From Polynucleobacter necessarius (GTDB taxonomy: Bacteria; Pseudomonadota; Gammaproteobacteria; Burkholderiales; Burkholderiaceae), in contig NZ_LT606946.1 of assembly GCF_900095175.1 (NCBI RefSeq), positions 1,705,417-1,769,416 of the forward strand: 64,000 bases of DNA, given 5' to 3'. A model generated the notes under the pieces. That model made no database searches. It was not told the DNA's origin and saw only the letters and a list, made by a program, of their open reading frames with translations. The position numbers and the translations under genes were made by a program. Shown in pieces: positions 11,102 through 20,581 of the stretch (its first letter is position 1; each line of letters opens with the position of its first letter).

Positions 11102-11921
11102 GACTGAGGTTGTCTGCAATTGCTAAAACAGCATCTGCCTGATTTAGCGAATAGAAATGCAATCCTGGAGCGCCAGCAGTTAAGAGCTGATCGCAAAGAT
11201 CGGTCACTACCTCTTCGCCAAACGCACGAATCGAAGCAGTGTCATCGCCATAAGACTGCAAGCGCAAACGAATCCAACGTGGGATCTCTGCGCCACAAGC
11301 ATCTGAAAAACGTAGTAACTGAGTGCTGTTGGTTATCGGCATGATGCCTGCAATGACTGGCTCAGTAACACCCAAGTCATAAGCTTCATCTACAAAGCGG
11401 AAGTAAGCATCGCTGTTATAGAAGTACTGAGTCACTGCTGAATTGGCTCCAGCTTGCATCTTCTGCACAAAGAAATCGATATCTGTTGCAGGTGACTTTG
11501 CCTGAGGATGCGTTTCTGGGTAAGCGGCTGCATCAACATGAAACCAATCGCCAGTTTCTGCACGAATAAATTCGACTAATTCATTGGCGTGATGAAACCC
11601 ACCATACTGACCCATGCCAGATGGCAAGTCGCCACGTAAAGCTACGATACGTTTAACACCTAAAGCTTGGTATTGCTTCAACATTTCGCGCACGCTTTCA
11701 CGTGAGCTGCCAACACAAGATAAGTGGGGAGCAACCGCTGCACCTGCAGCATGAATATCGCTCACCACTTTCAATGTGCCAGATTGCGTAGAACCACCGG
11801 CACCAAAAGTCACGGAATAAAAAGCGGGCTTGAGTGTTTCACTAAAACGCTCGCGCACCAGATGGAGCTTAGTCTCACCTTCAGGTGTTTTTGGAGGGAA
11901 GAATTCAACGCTTAATTCCAT
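11091..11921 (-). CDS. metF: 5,10-methylenetetrahydrofolate reductase MetF
   Basis: Reduces methylene-THF to methyl-THF, the methyl donor for methionine synthesis. The 276-residue TIM-barrel flavoprotein starts MELSVEFFPPKTPEGE, the classical MetF N-terminus with its catalytic Glu. It also shows TFGAGGST, ALRGDLP and the C-terminal GLHFYSLNQ. It lies 55 bp downstream of ahcY on the same strand, so both methyl-cycle genes may be transcribed together under the SAH riboswitch at 13491-13594. Confidence 0.96.
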   Translation of the reverse strand: MELSVEFFPPKTPEGETKLHLVRERFSETLKPAFYSVTFGAGGSTQSGTLKVVSDIHAAGAAVAPHLSCVGSSRESVREMLKQYQALGVKRIVALRGDLPSGMGQYGGFHHANELVEFIRAETGDWFHVDAAAYPETHPQAKSPATDIDFFVQKMQAGANSAVTQYFYNSDAYFRFVDEAYDLGVTEPVIAGIMPITNSTQLLRFSDACGAEIPRWIRLRLQSYGDDTASIRAFGEEVVTDLCDQLLTAGAPGLHFYSLNQADAVLAIADNLSLNK

Positions 11922-11976
11922 GATCTTGGGCCTGTGTCTCTATTTCTCTATTGAACAATATCTAGCAATGTGCAGA

Positions 11977-13422
11977 TCAATAACGGTAGTGGTCAGCCTT
12001 GTATGGGCCTTCCTTCGTTACACCAATGTAAGAAGCTTGCTGATCTGACAATACGGTTAACTGGGCATTCAATGTCTTGAGCTGCAAGCGAGCAACCTTC
12101 TCATCCAAATGCTTAGGCAAGGTGTAAACACCCACTGGGTATTTATCTGTGCCAACTGCATTCCACAATTCGATCTGTGCAATTACTTGGTTCGCAAATG
12201 AAGAGCTCATTACATAAGATGGGTGACCTGTACCGCAACCGAGGTTAACCAAACGGCCTTTAGCCAGGATGATGATGCGCTTCTCAGGATTGCCATTAGC
12301 TGCTGGGAAAATCACATGATCTACTTGTGGCTTGATTTCTTCCCACTTGTATTTTTCAATACCAGCAACATCAATCTCGTTATCGAAGTGACCGATGTTA
12401 CAAACAATGGCTTGGTTCTTCATCTTCACCATATGGTCATGTGTAATCACATGGTAGTTACCTGTTGCGGAAACAAAGATGTCTGCTTTATCTGCAGCGT
12501 AGTCCATTGTCACCACTCGGTAACCTTCCATGACTGCTTGCAATGCACAGATTGGATCTACTTCAGTCACCCAAACTTGAGCTGACAAAGCGCGCAAAGC
12601 TTGAGCAGATCCCTTACCTACGTCGCCGTAACCACAAACCACGGCAACCTTACCGGCAACCATCACGTCAGTAGCACGCTTAATCGCATCAACTAAAGAT
12701 TCACGGCAACCATAGAGGTTATCGAACTTGCTCTTAGTAACAGAATCGTTCACGTTAATTGCCGGGAACTTCAAGTCACCTTTTGCGAACATCTGATAGA
12801 GACGATGTACACCAGTAGTGGTTTCTTCGGTAACGCCTTTTACTTTTTCTAAGCGTGTGGAGTACCAAGTTGGATCTTGCGCCAATTTCTTTTTAATGGC
12901 TGCAAACAAAATAGTTTCTTCTTCGCTAGTTGGGTGATTCAAGCAAGCTTGATCTTTTTCAGCACGTGCACCAAGATGCAATAACAAAGTCGCATCGCCG
13001 CCGTCATCTAAAATCATATTGGTAAAGCCGCCATCTGCCCACTCGAAAATACGGTGGGTGTAATCCCAGTACTCCTCAAGGGTTTCGCCCTTGATCGCAA
13101 ACACTGGAGTGCCGTTAGCAGCAATTGCTGCAGCAGCGTGATCTTGTGTGGAGAAAATATTGCAAGATGCCCACTGCACTTCAGCACCGAGAGCCTCTAA
13201 AGTCTCAATCAATACTGCAGTTTGAATGGTCATGTGCAATGAACCAGTAATGCGTGCGCCACGCAAAGGTTGCTGTGATGCGAACTCATCGCGAATGGCG
13301 ATGAGGCCTGGCATTTCTGTTTCAGCAATTGCGATTTCTTTGCGGCCAAAGTCAGCCAAAGAAATATCAGCAATCGCGCAACGGGTTGCTACAAAGTTGT
13401 TTAAATCGAAAACGGTACTCAT
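11977..13422 (-). CDS. ahcY: S-adenosylhomocysteine hydrolase AhcY
   Basis: Splits SAH to adenosine and homocysteine, removing the inhibitory by-product of methyltransferases. The 481-residue protein has the NAD-binding motif [16 protein letters not shown], the substrate-binding region [11 protein letters not shown], and the C-terminal KADHYRY typical of the family. I start it at 13422 ([10 protein letters not shown]) rather than at an upstream in-frame codon at 13482, because a GGAG ribosome site lies five bases before this ATG and the longer version would run into the riboswitch region. Confidence 0.97.
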   Translation of the reverse strand: MSTVFDLNNFVATRCAIADISLADFGRKEIAIAETEMPGLIAIRDEFASQQPLRGARITGSLHMTIQTAVLIETLEALGAEVQWASCNIFSTQDHAAAAIAANGTPVFAIKGETLEEYWDYTHRIFEWADGGFTNMILDDGGDATLLLHLGARAEKDQACLNHPTSEEETILFAAIKKKLAQDPTWYSTRLEKVKGVTEETTTGVHRLYQMFAKGDLKFPAINVNDSVTKSKFDNLYGCRESLVDAIKRATDVMVAGKVAVVCGYGDVGKGSAQALRALSAQVWVTEVDPICALQAVMEGYRVVTMDYAADKADIFVSATGNYHVITHDHMVKMKNQAIVCNIGHFDNEIDVAGIEKYKWEEIKPQVDHVIFPAANGNPEKRIIILAKGRLVNLGCGTGHPSYVMSSSFANQVIAQIELWNAVGTDKYPVGVYTLPKHLDEKVARLQLKTLNAQLTVLSDQQASYIGVTKEGPYKADHYRY

Positions 13423-13427
13423 AAATG

Positions 13428-13493
13428 CTCCAGCTAAAGACGATCCAATGCTGGAGTAGGAACTCGCTAGCCATTGAATCATGGGTTAGCGAG
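13428..13493 (-). promoter_or_regulatory. ahcY riboswitch expression platform (ribosome-site hairpin)
   Basis: CTCCAGC (13450-13456) can pair perfectly with GCTGGAG (13428-13434), which contains the GGAG ribosome site of ahcY. Next to it, CTCGCTAACC (13484-13493) can pair with GGCTAGCGAG (13463-13472), but its first bases also form the aptamer pseudoknot. GGCTAGCGAG can alternatively engage CTCCAGC. This gives two exclusive folds, suggesting translational control. Pairings are seen in the sequence; the switching model is inferred. Confidence 0.65.
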
Positions 13494-13594
13494 CGCAGTT
13501 GCAATTAGCAAACTCTGGGGTTACCTAGGAGTCCACTCCCTTCAAGCCTGGGGAAACACTGGTTCTCAGTATTCCTTGCAACGCTCCTTGAAGG
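13491..13594 (-). ncRNA. SAH riboswitch in the ahcY leader
   Basis: On the minus strand the leader has the SAH aptamer order. Stem P1 is CTTCAA (13588-13593) with TTGAAG (13540-13545). The conserved GGAGCGTTGCAAGG follows the 5' P1 strand, CCCCAGGCTTGAAG closes the aptamer, and a later CTGCGCTC (13491-13498) can pair with GAGCG to form the known pseudoknot. Proximal placement before ahcY is the standard context. SAH binding should turn ahcY on. The identification rests on sequence and pairing read by eye. Confidence 0.9.
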
Positions 13595-13641
13595 TATGGC
13601 GAAATTGTAATCAATTTCGCCATATTTCGCCATATTTCGCC
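13595..13641 (-). promoter_or_regulatory. Candidate ahcY operator: 13-bp dyad plus 10-bp direct repeats over the -10 box
   Basis: TATGGCGAAATTG (13595-13607) is the exact reverse complement of CAATTTCGCCATA (13612-13624), separated by four bases. The unit TTTCGCCATA then repeats directly at 10-bp spacing to 13641. A good -10 hexamer, TACAAT on the minus strand (13604-13609), lies inside the dyad. The expected start of transcription is about 13597, just ahead of the riboswitch. A repressor operator is likely, but the protein is unknown. Confidence 0.6.
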
Positions 13642-13683
13642 TCAATACAAAACATACTGCAAATTTACTACCTAGAAAGCAGA

Positions 13684-14850
13684 TTACAAGCCAGCAGCCG
13701 CACGTAACGCAGGGGCCTTGTCGCACTGTTCCCAAGTAAATTCTGGCTCTTCACGACCAAAGTGGCCATAAGCAGCCGTCTTACGATAAATCGGACGTAA
13801 GAGGTTCAACATCTTGACGATACCCTTTGGCCGCAAGTCAAAGTGCTCAGATACCAGTTGTGCAATCTTCTCATCAGAGATCTTGCCAGTGCCAAAGGTG
13901 CCCACCATCACTGAAGTTGGCTTAGCCCCACCAATCGCATAAGAGATCTGAATCAAGCACTTGCTTGCTAAACCAGCAGCAACTACGTTCTTTGCTACAT
14001 AACGACCAGCATAGGCAGCGGAACGATCAACCTTAGATGGATCCTTGCCGGAGAACGCGCCACCACCGTGAGGAGCCGCACCGCCGTAGGTGTCCACAAT
14101 GATCTTGCGACCTGTCAGACCGCAATCGCCTTGCGGGCCGCCAATAACGAATCGGCCTGTTGGGTTTACCAAGAAGTTAATCGCACCTTTGATCAAATGC
14201 TTCGGCAATACTGTTTTGATGATTTCTTCGATCACTGCTTCGCGCAATTTCTCGAGAGAGATTTCTTCATCATGTTGCGTAGAGAGAACTACTGTATCGA
14301 TTGAGTCAGGCTTGCCATCCACATAGCGCAAGGTCACTTGAGACTTCGCATCTGGACGCAACCAGTTCAAACGGCCATCACGGCGCAGTTGAGACTGACG
14401 CTCTACCAAGCGGTGTGACAAATGGATTGGCAAAGGCATCAGTTCTGCAGTTTCGTCACAAGCGTAACCAAACATCAAACCTTGGTCACCAGCCCCCTGA
14501 TCTAAACCGTCGTCATGCGCCTTGTCTACGCCCTGAGCGATATCAGGACTTTGCTTGTCATAAGCAACCAACACGGCACAACCTTTGTAATCAATACCGT
14601 AGTCAGTGTTGTCGTAACCAATTTCACGCAAAGTGTTGCGAGCTACTTGGATGTAATCCACATTGGCGTTCGTTGTGATTTCACCAGCTAAAACTACTAA
14701 GCCGGTATTGCACAAAGTTTCTGCAGCAACGCGCGCAGTTGGGTCCTGAGCCAGGATTGAATCCAGAATGGCATCAGAGATTTGGTCTGCTACTTTATCG
14801 GGGTGACCTTCAGAAACGGATTCTGAGGTAAAGAAGTAATCATTTGCCAT
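13684..14850 (-). CDS. metK: S-adenosylmethionine synthetase MetK
   Basis: Makes SAM from methionine and ATP. The 388-residue enzyme begins with [20 protein letters not shown], whose His is catalytic. It also has the signature [12 protein letters not shown] and the P-loop-like [19 protein letters not shown]. With ahcY and metF downstream on the same strand, it forms a methyl-cycle cluster. The riboswitch and operator between metK and ahcY indicate that ahcY has its own promoter. Confidence 0.97.
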   Translation of the reverse strand: MANDYFFTSESVSEGHPDKVADQISDAILDSILAQDPTARVAAETLCNTGLVVLAGEITTNANVDYIQVARNTLREIGYDNTDYGIDYKGCAVLVAYDKQSPDIAQGVDKAHDDGLDQGAGDQGLMFGYACDETAELMPLPIHLSHRLVERQSQLRRDGRLNWLRPDAKSQVTLRYVDGKPDSIDTVVLSTQHDEEISLEKLREAVIEEIIKTVLPKHLIKGAINFLVNPTGRFVIGGPQGDCGLTGRKIIVDTYGGAAPHGGGAFSGKDPSKVDRSAAYAGRYVAKNVVAAGLASKCLIQISYAIGGAKPTSVMVGTFGTGKISDEKIAQLVSEHFDLRPKGIVKMLNLLRPIYRKTAAYGHFGREEPEFTWEQCDKAPALRAAAGL

Positions 14851-14882
14851 TGCATATTCCTTTAAAAATTAACACGATCTAT

Positions 14883-14960
14883 GGGACAACTCGACGTGCC
14901 AGGAACTACAACGGCGACGCTTTAGCAGAATTTATGAATCGCCCTGCAAGTTGCCTTAGC
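14883..14960 (-). promoter_or_regulatory. Structured leader upstream of metK (candidate cis-regulatory RNA)
   Basis: On the minus strand GGCAACTTG (14947-14955) can pair with CGAGTTGTC (14885-14893) with two G-U pairs. Inside it, CAGG can pair with CCTG, and GGCGA (14939-14943) with TCGCC (14913-14917). The element ends about 33 bases before the metK ATG. It does not match the SAM-I consensus. I know no family for it, so function is unproven. Confidence 0.35.
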
Positions 14961-15053
14961 TCAGCGATGGGTGAATTCTATCCGAAAAACACCTTATTCA
15001 TCAAGTGGCATAGGAAATTTGGCCCTAGCGCTGGCATTGAATATCATTAGAGG

Positions 15054-15914
15054 GTGCGCAAACTCCTTCTCAAGCTAACCCTCGCTGCAATTGCAGTGTT
15101 GCCCTTATTCCTAGTTCAGGTCATTGGGGGCGTTTTGGGAATTTTGGCTTATGTAGGCTCAAAGCAATATCGATCACTTTTTCGCCCTCAATATGAGGCG
15201 GTTGTTAAAAGTCATCATTTACCCCTGCAAATCTGGCATGCGGCTGCTGCATCAGGGCAACTCTTCTCAAACAGTTTGTGGATTTGGCGAAATCCTAAAA
15301 AAGCACTTTCCCTTGTTGAAGTGCAAGACTGGGATCTGGTTGAGGCGGCGATCAATGGGGGTCATGGCTTAGTCATGCTCACCCCACACCTCGGTGGTTT
15401 TGAAATCATGCCCAGAGTATTGGCCCAACACTTCCCTGCAACCATCCTCTATCGGCCATCACGCCAAGAGTGGCTAAATGAAGTAGTTGAAGAAGGTCGC
15501 GCGTACCCCAATATACATTTCGTACCAACCAGCCTCAACGGCGTACGTCAAATGACGCGGGCACTCACCCGCGGCGAAGCCATCGGCATTCTTCCAGATC
15601 AGGTACCTAGCGGCGGTGAAGGCGTTTGGGTACCCTTTTTCGGACGCCCAGCCTACACAACTCCGCTACCCGCAAGACTAGCTAATCGCAACAACACACC
15701 AGTGGTCATGTTTACTGCCAAACGCAAAGGTCTTGGCAAGGGCTGGCTAATGCAGGCTAAGAGACTGGAGCCACTTTCTGAAGACTCGACACTCGCAGCT
15801 GCTGAACTGAACACTGCCATTGAGAATGCGATCCTAGTTGCGCCCAATCAATTTATCTGGGCATATAACCGCTACAAACATCCTAGCAGAGCGGAATTAC
15901 CACCAAGCAATTAG
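15054..15914 (+). CDS. Lipid A biosynthesis acyltransferase (LpxL/HtrB family), first copy
   Basis: Transfers a secondary acyl chain to Kdo-lipid IVA at the inner membrane. The 286-residue protein has one N-terminal membrane segment (LAAIAVLPLFLVQVIGG) and the H-x4-E acyltransferase motif in TPHLGGFE, followed by LYRPSR and GILPDQVPSGGEG. The start is a GTG preceded by AGAGG. A second, different family member follows 25 bp downstream in the same operon, as is usual in Burkholderiaceae. A close relative lies in the tRNA cassette array at 62545. Confidence 0.88.
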   Translation: MRKLLLKLTLAAIAVLPLFLVQVIGGVLGILAYVGSKQYRSLFRPQYEAVVKSHHLPLQIWHAAAASGQLFSNSLWIWRNPKKALSLVEVQDWDLVEAAINGGHGLVMLTPHLGGFEIMPRVLAQHFPATILYRPSRQEWLNEVVEEGRAYPNIHFVPTSLNGVRQMTRALTRGEAIGILPDQVPSGGEGVWVPFFGRPAYTTPLPARLANRNNTPVVMFTAKRKGLGKGWLMQAKRLEPLSEDSTLAAAELNTAIENAILVAPNQFIWAYNRYKHPSRAELPPSN

Positions 15915-15939
15915 TTAATAAATTTATAATTTATTTAAC

Positions 15940-16839
15940 ATGACCTGGTTACAAATCGTTTTTAATTTTCTGGCGCTGAGCTTGCTGCGCCTATTTGCAT
16001 TTCTACCTTATGGCCTTACCATTTATATTGGCTACGGTCTCGGATGGTTGGCGGCACACATACCAAATGAGCGTGCCAAGGCTGTAAAAACAAATTTGCG
16101 TTTATGCTTCCCCAATCTGAGTCAAGATGAAATTAACTCGCTCGCACTAGAGCACTGGAAACTATTTGGGCGTAGCGTCATTGAGAGAAGTCGTATTTGG
16201 CTTGGTAGCGGAAAACAAATTACCGATATCATCACCATCAACTCTGCAATCACTTTAGGCGATCGCAAGCCACGACTCTTAATTAATCCTCACTTTGTAG
16301 GGCTCGAGGGCGGCTTCATGGCGCTTTCGGCTTTGGCTAGTCAGCATGATTGGCCACGGGGTGCCGGTCTCTACCAAAATATGAAGAACCCATTCTTCAA
16401 TCAAAAGATGATTGAATGGAGAAATCGTTTCGGTGGTAAATCGATTGAGCGTCAAAGTCGCTTACGTGATTTGATTCGCGAAATTCAAACAGGTAACTTT
16501 ATTTTTATTGCGCCTGGTATTGATCTTGGTCCACGCGACTCTGTTTTTGTTCCTTTCTTTGGAATCCAAACCAATACGATCACTTCAGTCTCTCGACTAG
16601 CAAGGCTTAGCGGTGCGGAAGTCTGCCTCATGACTACCACTTTGAATGCTGATCGCATGGGGTATACCTGCAATATCAGCGCACCACTTCCCAATTTTCC
16701 AACAGATGACGTTGAGGCAGATTCCGCACGCCTGAATAAATACATCGAAGACCTTGTTCGAGAAAAACCTGCAGAGTACTATTGGGTACATAAACGCTTT
16801 AAGCATCGGCCACCTGGCGAGCCAAGTCTTTATAACTAA
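15940..16839 (+). CDS. Lipid A biosynthesis acyltransferase (LpxL/LpxM family), second copy
   Basis: The 299-residue partner of the preceding acyltransferase, probably adding the other secondary chain of lipid A. It has an N-terminal hydrophobic segment, the H-x4-E motif in [20 protein letters not shown], and [18 protein letters not shown]. The C-terminal [13 protein letters not shown] is typical of the family. dapF follows 11 bp downstream. A paralogue of this subtype, broken by a stop codon, lies at 39100-39987. Confidence 0.88.
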   Translation: MTWLQIVFNFLALSLLRLFAFLPYGLTIYIGYGLGWLAAHIPNERAKAVKTNLRLCFPNLSQDEINSLALEHWKLFGRSVIERSRIWLGSGKQITDIITINSAITLGDRKPRLLINPHFVGLEGGFMALSALASQHDWPRGAGLYQNMKNPFFNQKMIEWRNRFGGKSIERQSRLRDLIREIQTGNFIFIAPGIDLGPRDSVFVPFFGIQTNTITSVSRLARLSGAEVCLMTTTLNADRMGYTCNISAPLPNFPTDDVEADSARLNKYIEDLVREKPAEYYWVHKRFKHRPPGEPSLYN

Positions 16840-16850
16840 TTGGAAATCTT

Positions 16851-17753
16851 TTGAGCACAAATTTAAACAAGCCTGCGCGCACATTACGCTTCACCAAAAT
16901 GCATGGTGCTGGTAATGATTTCATTGTGCTCAATGGGATTGATCAAGACCTGAGCGATGTCACTTGCGAGCAGTGGCAAAAACTAGCCCATCGCCAATTT
17001 GGTATTGGCGCTGATCAAATCCTGCTGGTTGAAAAAGCCACGCGTCCTGATGCTGATTTTCGTTATCGCATTTTTAATGCGGATGGTGGCGAGGTGGGGC
17101 AATGCGGCAACGGTTCACGTTGCTTTGTTCGCTTTGTTCTCGACCAAGGTCTATCCACTAAAAATCCTTTGCGGGTTGAAGTTGCGCATACAGCGCTTAC
17201 ACTCAAATCTCATGAAGATGGCCAGGTGGAAGTGGATATGGGCGCGCCGATTTTTGAGCATAGTCAAATTCCATTTAATGCGAGTGGCCTAGCTAGCAAG
17301 CAAGAGTTTCATGAAATGCTCTACGCTCTGCCTATTACTACACCAGCAACGCGCGATAGCTGGATAGACGTCTTATCGATGGGCAATCCCCATGCAGTTC
17401 AAGTAGTCGGTGATGTGGATAGCGCACCCGTACTCGAAGAGGGTCCTTCCATTGAAAGAGATCCTGTATTTCCGAAAAGAGTCAACGCTGGCTACATGCA
17501 AGTTATCAATCGCAATGAAATCAAGTTGCGCGTTTATGAGCGTGGCGCTGGTGAGACTCTCGCTTGTGGTACTGGTGCATGCGCGGCAGTAGTCTCCGGC
17601 ATTCGTCGTGGCTTACTTGATTCCCCCGTTAAAGTGCACACCCGTGGCGGTGATTTACTTATTGCCTGGGGCGGCATGATCAATGAGATTGCTCAGCCCG
17701 TCATCATGACTGGGCCAGCAATTACCGTGTTCGAAGGCGAAACAAAGATCTAA
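16851..17753 (+). CDS. dapF: Diaminopimelate epimerase DapF
   Basis: Converts LL- to meso-diaminopimelate for lysine and peptidoglycan. The two catalytic cysteines are seen in GQCGNGSRC and in ACGTGACAA. The family N-terminus [11 protein letters not shown] lies at residues 14-24, so a TTG start at 16851 with GGAAA upstream gives a modest N-terminal extension; an internal ATG at 16899 would cut into the conserved motif. The 300-residue length is a little above the usual 275-280. It is last in the operon with the two acyltransferases. Confidence 0.94.
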   Translation: MSTNLNKPARTLRFTKMHGAGNDFIVLNGIDQDLSDVTCEQWQKLAHRQFGIGADQILLVEKATRPDADFRYRIFNADGGEVGQCGNGSRCFVRFVLDQGLSTKNPLRVEVAHTALTLKSHEDGQVEVDMGAPIFEHSQIPFNASGLASKQEFHEMLYALPITTPATRDSWIDVLSMGNPHAVQVVGDVDSAPVLEEGPSIERDPVFPKRVNAGYMQVINRNEIKLRVYERGAGETLACGTGACAAVVSGIRRGLLDSPVKVHTRGGDLLIAWGGMINEIAQPVIMTGPAITVFEGETKI

Positions 17754-17794
17754 GAGTGGAAATGTGGGCGCTTCTGCTGCCACTACTCTTTAGA

Positions 17795-18463
17795 TTAAAT
17801 CCCGTACTTCTCGCGATAAGCCTTCACTGCTGGTAGGTAGTTTGTTAGCTCGGCATTGCTGGAGGTAGTTAAGAAAGTCATTAAGTCTGCCAAGTTCGCG
17901 ATTGCCACTACTGGCAAACCAAACTCTTGCTCTACCGCCTGTGCTGCTGACTTATCACCAATCTCCGTAGCAGTGCCTGACTTTTCCATACGATCCAAAG
18001 CAATCAATACCGCTGCTGGCTCTGCACCTGCATCGCGAATCAGTTTTACAGACTCTCTCACCGAAGTCCCAGCAGAAATCACATCATCAATGATGACCAC
18101 TTTGCCTTTAACAGGGGCACCTACTAATGAGCCTCCCTCGCCATGATCTTTAGCTTCTTTACGGTTGTAGGCATAGGGAACATTACGGCCAGAATCAGCC
18201 AAAGCAATTGCAGTGGCAGCAGCCAGAGTGATGCCTTTATAGGCTGGCCCATAAAGCATGTCGTATTGCAGGCCAGCCTCTTGCAAAGCCTTGGCGTAGT
18301 AGCGACCCAAGGCGCTTAAGCGAGCTCCATCATTAAATCCACCCGCATTAAAGAAATAGGGAGAAAGGCGACCCGCTTTAGTTTTAAACTCCCCAAACGA
18401 CAAAACATTTGCCTCCAAGACAAATTGAATAAAGTTATCTTGATTAGAATTTTTTGAGCTCAT
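17795..18463 (-). CDS. pyrE: Orotate phosphoribosyltransferase PyrE
   Basis: Joins orotate to PRPP to make OMP in pyrimidine synthesis. The 222-residue enzyme has the PRPP-binding signature VVIIDDVISAGTSVRE and the flexible-loop region NRKEAKDHGEGG. It starts 8 bp from the divergent xth gene, so the two promoters must overlap or lie inside the neighbouring coding regions. It is convergent with dapF. Confidence 0.95.
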   Translation of the reverse strand: MSSKNSNQDNFIQFVLEANVLSFGEFKTKAGRLSPYFFNAGGFNDGARLSALGRYYAKALQEAGLQYDMLYGPAYKGITLAAATAIALADSGRNVPYAYNRKEAKDHGEGGSLVGAPVKGKVVIIDDVISAGTSVRESVKLIRDAGAEPAAVLIALDRMEKSGTATEIGDKSAAQAVEQEFGLPVVAIANLADLMTFLTTSSNAELTNYLPAVKAYREKYGI

Positions 18464-18471
18464 AGGCCTAT

Positions 18472-19254
18472 ATGTTACGCATCATTTCTGCCAACCTCAA
18501 CGGTATCCGTTCTGCAGTCAAAAAAGGCTTCATGTCTTGGGTTGTAAAACAAAAGGCGGACTTTGTCTGCATGCAGGAGCTCAAAGCTCAACAGGATGAC
18601 TTAGAAGATGCCATTCTCAATCCGGATGGGTTACACGGCTTTTTTCATCATGCTGAGAAAAAGGGCTATAGCGGCTGCGGCATCTACACCCCCCATAAGC
18701 CAGACGAGGTGCTCTATGGCTATGGGAATGAAGAATTTGATGCTGAGGGACGCTATGTAGAAGCCCGATTCAAGAAGCTGTCAGTGATCTCAGTATACAT
18801 GCCCTCAGGCTCAAGCTCGCCAGAAAGACAGGAGGCTAAATATCGTTATCTAGACTCTTTCTTGCCACACCTAGTTGAACTCAAAAAGTCAGGGCGCGAG
18901 ATTGTGCTGTGTGGGGATGTGAATATTGCCCACAATGAAATCGATCTGAAAAACTGGAAAGGCAACCTGAAGAACTCAGGATTTTTACCAGAAGAGCGTG
19001 CTTGGCTGACAAACCTATTTGACAAAGTCGGTTACGTAGATGTCTATAGAAAGCTAAAGCCTGAAGCGACTGAGGCCTGCTACACCTGGTGGAGTAATCG
19101 CGGTCAAGCATATGCAAAGAACGTCGGCTGGCGCATCGACTATCACATCACCACTCCGGGCATTGCAGAAAGCGCTAAAAATACTGCGGTGTATAAAGAG
19201 GAGCGCTTCTCAGATCATGCGCCACTTACAGTAGATTACGACTGGTCTATTTAG
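18472..19254 (+). CDS. xth: Exodeoxyribonuclease III (AP endonuclease)
   Basis: Cuts DNA at abasic sites and removes 3' blocking groups in base excision repair. The 260-residue protein has the endonuclease/exonuclease/phosphatase motifs: NLNGIRSA at the N-terminus, the metal-binding Glu in MQELKAQ, GDVNIAHNEIDLKNWK, and the C-terminal catalytic SDHAPLTVDY. The last 8 bp overlap the convergent ampG gene. Confidence 0.94.
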   Translation: MLRIISANLNGIRSAVKKGFMSWVVKQKADFVCMQELKAQQDDLEDAILNPDGLHGFFHHAEKKGYSGCGIYTPHKPDEVLYGYGNEEFDAEGRYVEARFKKLSVISVYMPSGSSSPERQEAKYRYLDSFLPHLVELKKSGREIVLCGDVNIAHNEIDLKNWKGNLKNSGFLPEERAWLTNLFDKVGYVDVYRKLKPEATEACYTWWSNRGQAYAKNVGWRIDYHITTPGIAESAKNTAVYKEERFSDHAPLTVDYDWSI

Positions 19255-20581
19255 CAACCTGTGAGTCGTGTTTTTTAAATTCCACAACTTTGAAATGAAT
19301 AGTCAGCCAAATCAGAATTAAGACCGGCGCACCAATAATTGCCGTGCTAATAAAAAAGTTTGAGTAGCCAAAGTTATTTACAAAAACACCTGAGAATCCA
19401 GCCAACCACTTTGGCAATAAGAGCATCATCGAACTAAATAACGCGTACTGCGTTGCGGAGTACTGAATATTCGTGAGCGCCGATAAAAATGCAATAAAAG
19501 CTGCCGTAGCAATTCCGGAACTGAGGTTATCTGCAGAGATTACCCAAACCAAGCCATGCAAATCGTGGTCCTGTGTCGCAAGCCAAGCAAATAATAAATT
19601 GCTGACCGCCGATAAGATTGCGCCCAATAACAAAATGCGCATCACGCCAAAACGTAAAGTGAGTACACCTCCAAGGAAGGCGCCGACTAATGTCATCACC
19701 ACGCCAAAGACTTTACTAACAGCTGCCACCTCATCTTTGGTGTAACCCATATCTACATAAAATGGGTTAGCCATAATACCCATCACCACATCACTAATAC
19801 GATAGATGGCAATTAAAGACAAAATCAAAATAGCGTGCCAACCATAGCGCTTAATGAAATCTGCAAATGGTTCAATTAAAGTTTGATGTAGCCATACTTT
19901 TGCATTACGTGCTTTTGCAAGCTCAATACGAACGGGCTCTCTACTAAATAAGGTGGTAATGACACCCACACCAATCGAAAGCGCCATACAAAGATAGGCA
20001 AATTGCCAGGCGGCTGGATCATATCCAGCAACCCCAGATTCAGCACGGACAGCCAACCAGAGAGCACCAGCACCAGACCAAATTAAAGCTAGTCGATAAC
20101 CTGTTTGATAAGCAGCGGCTAGCGCTGCCTGATGATCGCTATCAGCTGACTCAATTCGAAAAGCATCTAGGGCAATATCTTGAGTGGCAGAACCAAAGGC
20201 GACGAGGAGAGCACACCACACAATTGGTGTGAGTTGAACTTTGGGATCAATACTGGCCATACCGACCAGACCAAGAACAATTAGCAGCTGCGCAAAAAGC
20301 AGCCAGCTACGTCTTCTGCCAAATAATGTTGACAACAAGGGAATGGACAATCGATCTACTAAGGGTGCCCACATCCACTTAAACGCATAGATCAAACCAA
20401 CCCAAGTGAGATAACCGATGGTGCTGCGATCAATGCCAGCCTCTCTTAGCCAAAAGCTCAAGGTACCCAAAATAAGCAGCAGGGGTAAACCGGCGGAGAA
20501 GCCCAAGAAGAGCATTCGAAGACATGGCCATTCGAGATAAACCCGAAAATCTTTCAGCCAGGACTGAAGGCTACTAAGCAC
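19247..20581 (-). CDS. ampG: AmpG-family muropeptide permease
   Basis: A 444-residue major-facilitator protein with about 12 to 14 membrane segments. It is expected to import anhydromuropeptides for cell-wall recycling. The N-terminal stretch LGFSAGLPLLLILGTLSFWL and the following WAPLVDR are typical of AmpG. It overlaps metW by 8 bp at the end of the slmA-metX-metW run. Its substrate would be the product of the lytic transglycosylase encoded at 8464. Confidence 0.88.
   Translation of the reverse strand: MLSSLQSWLKDFRVYLEWPCLRMLFLGFSAGLPLLLILGTLSFWLREAGIDRSTIGYLTWVGLIYAFKWMWAPLVDRLSIPLLSTLFGRRRSWLLFAQLLIVLGLVGMASIDPKVQLTPIVWCALLVAFGSATQDIALDAFRIESADSDHQAALAAAYQTGYRLALIWSGAGALWLAVRAESGVAGYDPAAWQFAYLCMALSIGVGVITTLFSREPVRIELAKARNAKVWLHQTLIEPFADFIKRYGWHAILILSLIAIYRISDVVMGIMANPFYVDMGYTKDEVAAVSKVFGVVMTLVGAFLGGVLTLRFGVMRILLLGAILSAVSNLLFAWLATQDHDLHGLVWVISADNLSSGIATAAFIAFLSALTNIQYSATQYALFSSMMLLLPKWLAGFSGVFVNNFGYSNFFISTAIIGAPVLILIWLTIHFKVVEFKKHDSQVAK

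Noticed and set aside
12223-12585. Open frame of 120 codons on the plus strand inside ahcY
   Set aside because: It is the antisense shadow of a highly conserved gene, has no homology by eye and no ribosome site.
13615-13641. Start of a CRISPR array
   Set aside because: The units are 10 bp direct copies without spacers; no cas genes are near.
14851-15053. SAM-I riboswitch before metK
   Set aside because: None of the conserved SAM-I core segments is found; only an unassigned possible structure remains.
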